From: Azadirachta indica
Taxonomy: Eukaryota > Streptophyta > Magnoliopsida > Sapindales > Meliaceae
Direction of reading: 5' to 3'
NCBI GenBank assembly: GCA_022749755.1
Contig: CM040452.1
Coordinates: 21,594,350-21,658,349, forward strand
DNA length: 64,000 bases
Every line of letters begins with the position of its first letter. Position 1 is the first letter of the stretch. The translations under genes were made by a program, and so were the position numbers. Below the pieces are notes generated by a model, which saw only the letters and a program-made list of their open reading frames with translations, did no database searches and was not told where the DNA came from. Shown piece by piece: positions 12,860 to 24,573 of this stretch.

Positions 12860-15800
12860 GTTATGCGATTTCGCAGGTGATTGATGCTTACTCTTTTATC
12901 CGCTCGACATTTTATTGTTAATGGCCGTTAGATGCTGTCTAAGAAACTTCTTTACAGAACAATTAATCAAGCTAAATCATGGAACGACACTTGTCTGTAG
13001 GATTTGCGCGAACTGGGGAGATTATGATAATGAGGGATCATATGCCAGCTTTGTTCTTTCAAGGATTACACAAATCTCTCAATGCACGGTTTTAATAGGA
13101 TGAACTTAAATTATGTGGTTTTTGGATAATTGCTGGGCAATTGCTCTAGTTGGGGACTGTTTTCCTGAGGGAAAACTGCAAACTGTATATGCTCTTAATT
13201 ACTTAAGACTATCATCGCGTGCTTTTACGTAGATTCTGTTGAACTTATTTGTCGTTGAACATGGTGATAACTGACTTCTATCTATCTTTTGTGGTTAGGA
13301 ATCCATATTTTGATATATAACTAGTACTGTAATTGTTGTAGGTTCCAGAGATAGAAATGCGTGTGCATTTTTATTTTTGTTTTTCATTAATGCAGTTTTA
13401 CCTTTAGATAAATAGGGGAAAGGGGTTCCTGTTTGACATGATTACCAATTTGATTTGTGGTATAATTGTAGTATGCTTCATTCTTGGCATGTTGCATGGC
13501 TTGATATCAAAATTCTTATCCATGTGAAAATTTCTCCAAAGCTGTAACTTACCACAATGGATTTTCAACCTTTTTGTTGAATTTGATTTCTGGGTTTAAC
13601 TTTTTTGCAGCCAAATCCTAGAAGTTTTCATAGTTTCAGCTTTTTGTATCAATGTTGCACATAGGTTGTCGATATGTCTCAGATACTTGTTTTTGCAAAA
13701 TTCTCATATTATAGCAGATAAAAGTTATTGCGAATTTGAGTTTGAAAGATAAGATTGTCAGAGCTGGACTTCTCATCGAGTATTTTGTGACCTTTATGAA
13801 GCTTGTCAATAATGGGTTGAACAATGAGTACATTTGCTATCATGGCCATCTTTAAATCAATGTAAGTGTTATTTTAATATTTCTCCAATTTGAAGGTGCT
13901 TTGACAAATTCAATTAGATTTTAGGTTTTGTAAAAATTAATTATTGATTATGATACTGCATTTATAGAAAGGTTAGTGTCAAATTCGTGGCTGTAAATGA
14001 GCCTAAAGCAGCCTTGGTTTTGTCAGATTATTGTTCCAAGTTGGCATCTTAAGGTACAATTAGGCTTAAAAGTTTTCTGTCAAACAGTCCTGGTTTCTCT
14101 AAGTGATAAATAGGAGCTATTTTCATTTTGCTTCTAGGATTTGATAGGCAAGATTTTGTGTTGTTATGCGTTAAAAACAAGATTTTATTAAACAGTTCTG
14201 TGAGATTATCTGTCATTGAGTAGTTAAGGAGTTCCTATTCTCTGAAAACTGTTTCGCGGTTGAATGAGAATGTAAATATTTCCAGATATAGTGTCTAAGA
14301 CAATTAGTTTGGTTAAATGAGATGCCTTATTACTATAAAGAGTGGATTATATCCGTATTATCCTTATAATCTTACTGATGAGTTGCTGCCAAATCATCTG
14401 AAAATTATGTTTTATATTGAGGAAATTTCAGATTAAGATTGCTTTTCTGCTGAGTGGTAATATTAGGTGGGAAGTTGGAAAATGGATAGAAATGCTTTAA
14501 CTGATCATGCAGGATAGACAGTCACAGAATATCAACCTTCTTCAGGTAGTACTTTGTTGTATCTTTAGAAATTCAGCAGAATTCCCATTTCCTGTATGTG
14601 TGGTTATATTTTGAATATGGAATCGACCCAGTTGCGTCTGAATACTATTGTTGGGTCATGTAATATAAATAGTATGTGCAATTGTACCAAACATCTTCCC
14701 AACCTTTTGATTGCATAATTCTTCAATTTTTCGTTATATTTTTTATTTTTTAACTTTATTAATATAAATTTATAAGTTGGAAATTCTTAATTTAAGATAA
14801 AGTCTTAATGTTACTCAAATTATGATTGAAATTTATGATTTTATCATATTATCATTCGAAAGTCAAAGTTTGTTGCCTGACAAGAACAAGTGGGTAGATA
14901 ATAATTTCTAGGGAAACAAATGAAAGCGACAGATTATCATGGAAGCCCCATTTTTGAGTAGACGTAAATTATCGGTGTATTATCTAATAAATCCTGGAAT
15001 GACACAAAATTATGTTTGCGTGATATGAGCAACTTTTTCGGTGGAGTAGGCTCCAGGCAATTATACCAAGCATATGTGGACAAATTGTATGTTTCTAGGG
15101 AGCCGGGCGACAAATTACCAAAAAAAAAATAATTAAAAGAAAGCGATGGCATTAAAAGTTTTGTTTAATAATATATATGTATATGTATATATTTGTATAT
15201 ATTTCGTCTGTTTTGCCTGGCTGTCAAAGATTATTTATATCCGCAATAGAGAACGGTGACGTGCTGCTAATACGAGGGTATGGGTAAACTAAGTATTGTA
15301 TTGGCTGGGACCATTCAACTGAGGTTTTGACACCCTATCTTTATTTTTTATTGTTTGCATCTCGCCCGGTTGCAAAGGTTTTTTCCCTCGAAGTCCACGC
15401 CCCCACTAAATGGAATCCTTAAAATATTAATCCTCATTATTAAATCTTAATTAAATGTCCATTTTTTTTTATAGACAAATGTGATGGATATTATGTCTTT
15501 TAATTGAATTTTTTATATTTAATTCTTGAGTATGAGAAAAATTATGGTCAATCAAGAGTTTGGAAAGAATTATAAGATAAAGATTCAAACAAGGGATCCA
15601 TCAATTTCAAGGAAAAAAAGGGGCTCATATCTTCCCCCAACAACAACTAGACGCATAACGTATCTTACCCAATTACGATTGGATGCATTAGTTGATTGGA
15701 GAGAACCGGAAAGTGAGTTCTCCCTTAAATGTAATTAATGCAAGGCATGTTAAGGAACAACCCAACGTTCAATGATGTGAAGCCACTGCGGCGATATCTT

Positions 15801-16115
15801 TTTTAACTTACCGTGATTTTCTAAATTTTCATAATCATTTTGCCGACTTTTTATCGCTTTTCTATTCTCGAACTATGATTTATTTACTTACTTCACGTGA
15901 CTTTTAGGAATATATATTAGATTCCTACCTCATTTATGATACTTCCCAACTAATTGTACTCATTTTCAAACTCTGCTTCCGGTCTTTTTGTTTATCCGAT
16001 TCCTTCATGTTTATCCGATTCCATCTATTGTTATTTCTGGTTTTGTAGTTTAAAGGTCAGCACTCCGTAGCAGACACTTGCTCTGGATAAGGGAAAGAGT
16101 TGAGAACATCATTTC
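12860..16115. other. 3' UTR/flank of the RRM gene and promoter of the OPT gene
   Basis: The first 1.7 kb probably contains 3' UTR and 3' UTR introns of the RRM gene. The rest is AT-rich with a TA-rich tract at about 15168-15200. Open frames at 14937-15152 (-) and 15526-15738 (+) show no family features and were not called. Confidence 0.4.
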
Positions 16116-19100
16116 ATGGCTGCTGCTGCTGAGATATCTCAAGTTGATCGGGTTATGAAAGATGGGGAGGATGAAGAATGTGTGATAAAACAAGTGGACC
16201 TAACGGTGCCAAAAACTGACGATGCAACCATCCCGGTTGTTACATTCAGAATGTGGGTTTTAGGCATTCTTTCTTGTGTTATACTGTCCTTTGTGAACCA
16301 ATTCTTTTGGTACAGAACACAGCCATTGATGGTAACAGCAATTTCTGCACAGATTGCTGTGGTTCCCCTTGGACATCTGATGGCTAGAACGCTGCCCGAT
16401 CGCGTGTTCTTTAAGGGTACCGTTTTTGAGTTTACGCTGAACCCGGGTCCCTTCAACATGAAGGAACATGTTTTGATCACTATCTTTGCTAACTCGGGTG
16501 CTGGAACTGTTTATGCTACTCATATTTTGACTGCCGTTAAGCTCTTGTATAAGAGAAAACTTACCTTTCTTCCCGCCTTCCTTGTTATGCTTACCACTCA
16601 GGTAATCCTCTTCTTTTGTCTTTTGAGATTTACGTTTTCAGCAATTACATAGTTTTTTTTGTTTAGAAGCAGGAAATTGAAATTTTGATCTTGCTAGTAC
16701 ATGAAATAAGAGTAATTGTTGACTATTTTTCTTGCCATAATTTTTTATGGGTATGTGTATTCATGAAATTCAGATTAATTGCTGAGATATTTTAAACCGA
16801 TTGATGGATTTTAATTTGAAGTACTACTTTTATAAAAGTATTATTTCAATTGGTGCTAGCATAGTACTTGAGTTGCAAAATTTTGTGACTTGTATTTAAT
16901 CTTGCTGTTATATTTAAAATCAGGTGTTAGGTTTTGGTTGGGCTGGGATCTTTCGGAAATATCTCGTTGAGCCAGGGGAAATGTGGTGGCCAAATAATCT
17001 GGTTCAGGTCTCCCTGTTCAGGTAATTATGTCTTTGCAAAATTACTTTCATTAGTCGATAGTCATTTCAGAGCCTGGGTATTAGGGTATCTTTGCTAATA
17101 TTACTGTAAAATTTCAGGGCTCTACATGAGAAAGAAAAAAGGCCGAAAGGTGCGATGACTCGTAATCAATTTTTCCTCCTAGTTTTGCTCAGCAGCTTTG
17201 CTTACTATGTCTTTCCGGGCTATTTATTTAGCATGTTGACAACAATATCATGGGTCTGTTGGTTTGCTCCCAAATCGATTCTAGTCCAACAACTGGGCTC
17301 AGGCATGCAAGGGCTCGGAATTGGATCTGTCGGGTTTGACTGGTCTACAATTTCAGCATATCTTGGGAGTCCACTTGCTAGCCCATGGTTTGCCACAGCC
17401 AATGTCGCAGTTGGATTCTTCCTTGTCATGTATGTGATGACACCCCTCTGTTACTGGCTCAACGCTTACAAAGCTAAGAACTTCCCAATATATTCAAAAG
17501 AGCTTTTCAAGTCAAACGGTGAAGAATATGATATTTTGACCATCGTGAATTCCAATTTTCATCTTGATAGAGATGCTTATGCAAAGAATGGGCCCGTACA
17601 TCTTAGCACCTTCTTTGCTATGACTTATGGTCTTGGATTTGCAACACTTTCTGCAACACTGGTTCACATCCTCCTTTTTAGCGGAAGGTAAAAACCACTA
17701 TGTTGTCTATGTTGGTCTACTAGTAACTTGTTAGATCTAAAATGCATCATGCATTCTTTATTATTGTGGTTTATGTTTCTCATTCAAACATGCCACATGC
17801 AGAGACTTATGGACACAAACGAGGAGGGCCTTTGGAGGGAGTAAGAAAATCGATATACACACAAAACTTATGCAGAAGTACAAGTCGGTGCCTATGTGGT
17901 GGTTCTGGATCATCCTTGTGGTCAACATTGCTGCTATTATCTTTGCTTGCCAGTATTACAACGAGTCACTTCAATTGCCTTGGTGGGGTGTGTTGCTAGC
18001 TTGTGCCATTGCTGTTTTCTTTACCCTTCCAATTGGTGTCATCAATGCCACCACAAATCAGGTAAAAAGTGCTTCTGCATCATTCCAAATTTAATTTGAA
18101 ATAAAGATTTTACATAAAAATTGAGGACAAAAATTACTTAAGTTTTGGGGATTAACTCAAATAATTAGTGTAATATAAGACACATTGTTTAGTTGAAAAT
18201 CAAGAACTGATCATGTAACAATACTAATTTAATATACACACACATACACATTGGAGTAAAATTTTGTGCAGAAGTAGTAAAAATATTTGAAAAAAGTTGA
18301 ACATGTAAGTTTGTGGTGTTTTTTTTTTTTTTTTTTTTTTTTTTTCTGTTGAGCAGCAACCAGGGTTAAACATCATTACAGAATATGTGATTGGCTATAT
18401 GTACCCAGAGCGGCCTGTTGCTAATATGTGCTTCAAGGTATATGGATATATTAGCATGGCTCAAGCTCTAAGCTTTCTCTCTGACTTTAAGCTCGGCCAC
18501 TACATGAAGATTCCACCAAGAGCAATGTTTATGGCTCAGGTAGCCAGCTTCATCCTTCATGTCTTAAATCAATGTCCAGTAGAATACTTTGGAAGCTTCA
18601 ATTTTTCAAAATCTAAGCAAAATGTCATTTCAGGTTGTGGGAACAGTTATAGCAGTGGTAGCATACACATTGACTGCGTGGTTGCTAATGGGAGCAGTCC
18701 CCCATCTTTGTGATACAAATGTGTTGCCCCGTGATAGCCCGTGGACTTGTCCAATGGATCGCGTGTTCTATGATGCCTCTGTCATATGGGGTCTTGTTGG
18801 GCCCCGAAGAATCTTCGGAGATCTTGGTGAGTATGGGAATATCAATTGGTTCTTTCTAGGGGGAGCGGTAGCGCCTCTCGTGGTTTGGCTTGCCCACAAG
18901 GCATTCCCTAAACAGGAATGGATACGTCTCATCCACATGCCCGTCCTCTTAGGTTCCACGGCACTAATGCCTCCAGCTTCTGCCGTAAACTATACCAGTT
19001 GGATATTCCTCGGTTTCCTCTCTGGTTTTGTAGTTTTCAGGTACCGACCAGAACTGTGGAAACGGTACAATTACGTTCTCTCTGGTGGCCTTGATGCTGG

Positions 19101-19251
19101 AACCGCTTTCATGACGGTGCTGTTGTTCGTTGCTCTCGGATCCCGGAACATCAGTGTCGAGTGGTGGGGAAACAACGGAGAAGGATGCCCTATAGCTTCT
19201 TGTCCAACTGCAAGAGGAATTATAGTTGATGGCTGCCCAGTTGTAACTTGA
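16116..19251 (+). CDS. oligopeptide transporter, OPT family (737 aa)
   Basis: Six exons, 16116-16601, 16924-17021, 17118-17687, 17803-18061, 18357-18539 and 18634-19251, give an intact 737-aa protein with all phases closing. The two diagnostic OPT motifs are present: NPGPFN at residues 109-114 and KIPPR at 522-526. Many hydrophobic segments fit the usual 12-16 transmembrane helices, and the N-terminus is a short acidic cytosolic stretch. OPT proteins are proton-coupled plasma-membrane carriers of tetra- and pentapeptides, glutathione or metal complexes. The segments [20 protein letters not shown] and [18 protein letters not shown] suggest the PT clade near Arabidopsis OPT1/OPT5, but I cannot fix the member. 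Length is normal for the family. Intron 4 carries a 27-base T run before exon 5 that probably serves as an extended polypyrimidine tract. Confidence 0.95.
18320..18346 (+). repeat. poly(T) tract at the 3' end of OPT intron 4
   Basis: Uninterrupted T run about 10 bases before the acceptor AG of exon 5 (18357). Length polymorphism is likely. Confidence 0.85.
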
Positions 19252-20353
19252 TCCTAATAACTTTTAGGCTTGTTTTGAACTGATCTCTTTGCTTTTGTAA
19301 ATGTGTTTCTTGATAATTTTAGAAAGTTATTGATAGTTCATATGGTTCTTGGCACAGCTTTTACGATTGTTATCTTCTAGGTAAATTGTAAAATTTTTGC
19401 TTTTTCTAAAACCAGGTGATCAATTAGCTCAAATTCTGACCAAAGTCGTCTCGTCTCACCCTCGATCGCTTGCTTTCACATAATAACAAGTCGATTATTT
19501 TGTATGTGTATGTATGATTGAACTCGTAACTAATTATTTGACTAAAATCTGTGAACCTATGTGTTATAATTAAGTTGATAATTATTACCCTATCTAAATT
19601 TCTTATTTGATTATAACAAAACTATATATATATATATATATATATAATGAGAGTTAATTCAAGTCAAAGTGAACAAATCACATATTATTAATTAACTTTT
19701 GATAACAAATATGTATTAACTATATATAAGTAATTAATTAGTTAATCAAAATTTAGTTTGTGCATACGGCTCATATATAGCTCAGCTAGCTCCCCAATTT
19801 TTCCTTTTGGGGCTGGGGTTTACGCCGCCATTTGCTTATAAAAAGCAATAATTATCGTCCATGTCCATGCATGCAGCATAAGCTTCATCCCTAGCTAGCA
19901 TTCCTTTGCATCGCATATGCATGTATATATAAAAAAGTAAGTCACAACAAATTAAGCAAAAAAATTAATGATAGCATTATTTTTAATTAATTTTGGGTAG
20001 TTTGTCGTTTCAATCTTCTCTTTCTGCTGCTAATAATCTAATCTTCTTGTCCAAATTAATTGAAGCTCTAACTGTATGTCTTCAGTTGCCGGCTCTATCA
20101 GGTACACTGCAACCTGCATCATACAATTTCATGAGCATTATTCTGGAAATTAAATATATACAATGCCTTTGTGTACTGGTCTTTTAATCTTTAACTTGTA
20201 GGCTAAAATTAATCTTTTGCAGAGAAGATGATCAAAAAATGATTGAACAAGATGTATATTATCAGTTGGGTGAGTAAGAAAGAGAGAGAAAACAAAAAAA
20301 AAAAAAAAAGAAGAAACAATTGATGACACGTAATTCGTCCTTTAATTTGATGG

Positions 20354-20384
<31 letters not shown>

Positions 20385-21126
20385 ACGTTTGAAGGTTTAG
20401 GGTAATTAATTAATTTTACACGCAATTCGTGTTTTGTTGGATGGTTGTTGAGTCTTTTGAAAGGTTAATTTTTGTGTTTTTTTAAGATTTATGTATTTTA
20501 TTTTAATTGGGTTAACGTTCTTCTTCATATATAAACAAACAAATTAAGGGGAAGATCAGGTGATTCATTAACCCCTAATTAACATAATTAAATTGTCAAC
20601 GTATGGGATTAATGTCAACTCATTAATATTAAAAGAGAAAATGGCTGTAGAACCAAAGAGATCAAATGAAATATTGAGATACATGCATATATATATATAT
20701 ATTTATTTGTTTACTTGGGAAGGGAAGTTAATTACTTTGGGGGGTACTAAAACAAGAATCGAGAGTTTTTTTTTGAAAAAAGCATATTGGTTTAAATACT
20801 GAAAACATTAATTTCTCTAATTGGTTCACATGCAATATATCTGTAGATCTCATTATTCAACCCACAAATATAATCGAAATTAATAAAATCATCATTTAAT
20901 TTACATACTATATATTGATGTACAGATGGAAAATGACTTCATATATTAACTTAAAAAACGGTTCTAATCAAGAAAAAGCGCTTCCCCAGTTCATTAATTT
21001 GCTTCAAGCATGCTTGAATGTAAATAAAATACTCACAAATTAAGTGAAGGAATCAAAAAGCTGTCACCCACAAGTGCTTAATTACAGCTTCTGCTTGTCT
21101 TAGAAATTAAGTATATATTAAAAGCC
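19252..21126. other. AT-rich intergenic stretch
   Basis: No protein-coding region is supported. It contains (TA)n runs at about 19622-19646 and 20357-20382. A TATA-like 'cttataaaaagc' at about 19836-19847 is followed by a GCATGC-rich segment with partial self-complementarity; it could be the start of a non-coding transcript, but nothing recognisable follows. Confidence 0.35.
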
Positions 21127-21232
21127 GAGAGAAAGCATACAAGAGTGATATTGATTCGGCTCGTCTAGTAATTTATGTAATATTTTTCAAATAGATGAGC
21201 CGAAGCAATATCACACCATGTCTACTTCTCTG
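21127..21232 (-). ncRNA. MIR171/MIR479-like microRNA hairpin
   Basis: Two arms, 21145-21166 and 21193-21214, pair over 22 positions with only one G.U pair and one A.G mismatch; the loop is about 26 nt. The outer stem continues imperfectly to about 21127/21232. On the minus strand the 3' arm (about 21163-21143) contains GAGCCGAATCAATATCACTC, close to the miR171 family. The 5' arm (about 21215-21194) contains GATATTGCTTCGGCTCATC, close to what I recall of miR479, a miR171-family star-side species. Placing the mature strands there gives 1-2 nt 3' overhangs, as Dicer-like processing would. miR171 directs cleavage of SCL6/HAM-type GRAS transcripts. Minus orientation is preferred because a TATA box lies about 45 bp upstream on that strand; the plus strand would also fold. 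Confidence 0.85.
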
Positions 21233-21275
21233 CGTCCGCATATTTCTCCATGGAATGGCTTCAATGAGCTCCACC

Positions 21276-21287
21276 CCTTTATATAGG
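21276..21287 (-). promoter_or_regulatory. TATA box for the microRNA precursor
   Basis: On the minus strand the sequence reads CTATATAAAGG, a strong plant TATA box. Transcription would start about 30 nt further on, near 21250, just before the hairpin base. This supports the minus-strand orientation of the microRNA gene. Confidence 0.65.
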
Positions 21288-24200
21288 AGGAAGAGAAGGG
21301 CTTTTCGGTCTCCATACTGTGTTTAAACCGACACCATTATTAATCGAAACGGAATAATATTATTATCTTATCACTATCATTATCATTATCATAGTCTATA
21401 TCTATAATCTACATCTATATGTAGATATAGATTTAAGAATCCCACTACGAATTAATCAATCAATTTCGATTTTTTTTTTTATTTGCATCGCACGTGATCT
21501 CGTTTAAATACAGTAAAATGACACGTCATTTATGTCGTAGAAATGCTAATGTCATATAAATTGGGCGCATCAGTAATTGTAATTTTGTATTTTGGTTTGT
21601 ATCAAACCTGTCCCTATAGTTTGAATAACTAACAATTTAGTCCACATATTTATATATCTACCCTCTATAGTTTACAAATTAATCCACAAATATAACACCT
21701 GACATGTTCAAAATTAATATTTGTAAGTATTTCTTTTCAGTGTTTGCCAATATATAAACAAAAGTCTACTCATACAAATATATATATATATATATAGGAG
21801 AGATTAATTAAATCCTAAATTTAAAGTTTGAGACATTAATGAACTAAGTTATCACTTATCACTAGATGAAGTGATAGCTTTCTATAAAAATTAATATAAA
21901 ATAAGTGAAACACACATTTCCATAGAGATTAATTTGTTAATTTTGTTCAAATTAGATGGTCAACATGATAACAACTCCTAATTATTAAATTCATTGATTA
22001 AACAGTAATGAATCTTTCTTTCAAAAAAATATAATAATAATAATGATTCACGGCCTCCCTTGTTATTTAATACGATCGATCAATTGAATATGAATTATTA
22101 TATAATATAATAAAATTAAATAATAATATTTTGTTAGAGAGACAAACATATCCTAAGAAAACATTTTCTAGTGTTCATAACTTATATATGGTCAAAATAT
22201 ATATATATATATATATATATTCTTCAGTGATACTCTTATTTTATTATGAACTTACATTTTCTAAATTAAGCAAAAAATTTAACAAATTGCTTATCAATGT
22301 TACATATAAAGTATACTATATATATATATATTTGATTTATTTTGAAAGACTGACCTGTCAAATTACATATATAGAAAAGCCGAAAGTTGGAAAGCACTAG
22401 AAGAAAAGACATAAAGTTAGGTATATATAATTCTTTTTAATATAATTTCTTCAACAGCCATTCTTGTTATTAATATTATCAGATCCAATCCTCTTATAAA
22501 CCAGTGCTTTAACGACTAGATAACTTATTTTATTTCACAAGCCACGAGACATGCCAGCTAGCAGCTTCACAGTAAAAACTGTGCCAATAACGTGCTTAAA
22601 CTATTTTCCAATGTTAATTAATTAATTAAAAATAACAGACATATATATGTAATATGATACGTGCGTAGTATACTTTGAAGGTAAAAGGGAAAATGGAAGG
22701 GCAAATCTTAAAAGAGAAGATGGGGAGGGAGAGAATCTTCTTTTCCTACAAGGGTAATTCAAAAGGTTCTTATTTCTTAATTAAATTAATGAATTAATCA
22801 ATCAACTGTTGACTTAATTATTTATGTATGCGAGGAGAGGAGAGGAGAGGAGAGGACCACTTTAAATTAAATTATTTTATCACCGCCAGTCTTAGATTCT
22901 GGTAAATGCATTAATCAATTTCCTTAGATGTTTTTCAGCCACGTGTCTGTCATATAAATAATCTTTTTTATTAAAAAATTAAAAAAAAAAAAAGTTAACT
23001 GTATATTCACTGCTACTACTGATTTGATAGCAAGTTAATTTTTTTAAATCCGCACTCAATTACACTAAATTAATATTGAATTGCCTGAACTTCGAGTTTT
23101 CAATTAAAATGCGTATGTCTGCATGGTACAAATAGCAATAAGATCATTGGTAGTGAGGAGGATTATACATCCACTAAAAATGCTCGAGTGCTTTTCGTAT
23201 AGTCTTTTTTTTTTTTTTAATGAAAAATATGTTTCAAAATTATTATAATTATTAATTTTAAAAACTTAACAATAAAAAGTGTTAATTATAAATTAAGTAT
23301 TATATTCTTTAAAATATAGATTTTATTCCCAATTTTATATTAATAATTTTTTTTTTCTTTTGGAAAAAGCTTGCAATAGAGCAATGCCCCTATGCCCATA
23401 CGGTATCTCTAAACAAGTTGTGAAGAAAGTTGAGGACACAGCAGCCTCTTCGTCCTGTCGAACGAATTTCCAAACCCAGTAAAACATTATTAAAAAGCTT
23501 TCCTTCATTTGTCGTTAATTAATGCTGGAATTTAATTCCCACATTGTATACATATATGCTGTAATATATTATTCCAATATTAATTAAGTATCCGATTGTC
23601 CTTGTTAATCATTTTTTAGTCTAATAAAATTAAAGCACGTAATTATTAACCACATTATTTTTTAAATTAATCATAATTCATAAACCCCGGGCACTTATAT
23701 TATCTTAATGCATACATGCATACATACATGCATGCTTGTCTTTTACAAAATATGGAGATAAAAATAATTATTTATTAGTAACCTAACACTAAATTAGTAA
23801 AAATGATGTTGAAAATTACATACAAACATTGACAAATAATTAGATAACACATTTCTTTAAAGTCTTAATTTGTCTTCATCTTTTTTTCAGTAGAATAAAA
23901 CATATGTATAAAATGAGTTGAACTTGAGCAAGTGCACTCACAAGTTGATAAGAATACCCAACAAATTTCAAATAGACATTTTCATTATCTCTTGTTAAAG
24001 TTGTCAATATGCAAGCAACGTTTTAGATTTCATGCTAACTTAGAATATGTTCTAATATCGCAATTACCTAAATTATTGACAAGTATACAAATTCCCTCTC
24101 ACCCATGTTTACTCGCAATGAGGAGAGGAGTTCGTTGACTTTGTGAAGTGGAAGTCATTGTTAACACATCTCAACGCTTCAAGAATTTGTTCCATCCATG

Positions 24201-24573
24201 TATCCACATCCAACCAAATAATTCTCGCTTTCCAATTAATATGGTTCTCTCCTTTTGTTCATGTTCATTCATTTTGTCGTTCCAAGCCAATGGGGGGATT
24301 TTAAGTTTCTTTCTTGCTCTTTGGGCAGCTAATTGGGCCCAGCACGTCACCGGCAAGGTCCTTTGAGCAAATTGGGCCGAAACAACTTTCTTCCTCGGGC
24401 CCATTATACCATTGAGTCTAGCCCGACCCATTTTCTTCTTCCCACCGACCACAACGGCGCGTTTTCTATTCTCTATATCGTTTACTCTCTCCGCACCTCC
24501 GTTGGTCCTGTTTCTATGACTCCAGAGTCTAGAGATCTTGAGGGGAAGATACAGGAGTAAAACAAGTTAATCA
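21288..24573. other. AT-rich intergenic stretch, ending in the MIP2-like promoter
   Basis: No protein-coding gene is supported. It holds TA runs near 21777-21797 and 22197-22220, a (GGAGA)n run at 22832-22855 and several poly(A/T) tracts. The last 300 bp are more GC-rich, as expected of the 5' UTR of the gene starting at 24574; open frames there lack family features. Confidence 0.4.
22832..22855 (+). repeat. (AGGAG)n pentanucleotide microsatellite
   Basis: Four to five tandem copies of GGAGA in otherwise AT-rich spacer. Confidence 0.85.

Noticed and set aside
19836..20270. TATA-like box followed by a partly self-complementary GCATGC segment, possible second microRNA
   Set aside because: The pairing is poor and no known microRNA sequence is present; it cannot be supported.
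23932..24452. Overlapping frames on both strands upstream of the MIP2-like gene
   Set aside because: No family features; the composition shift fits a 5' UTR and promoter.
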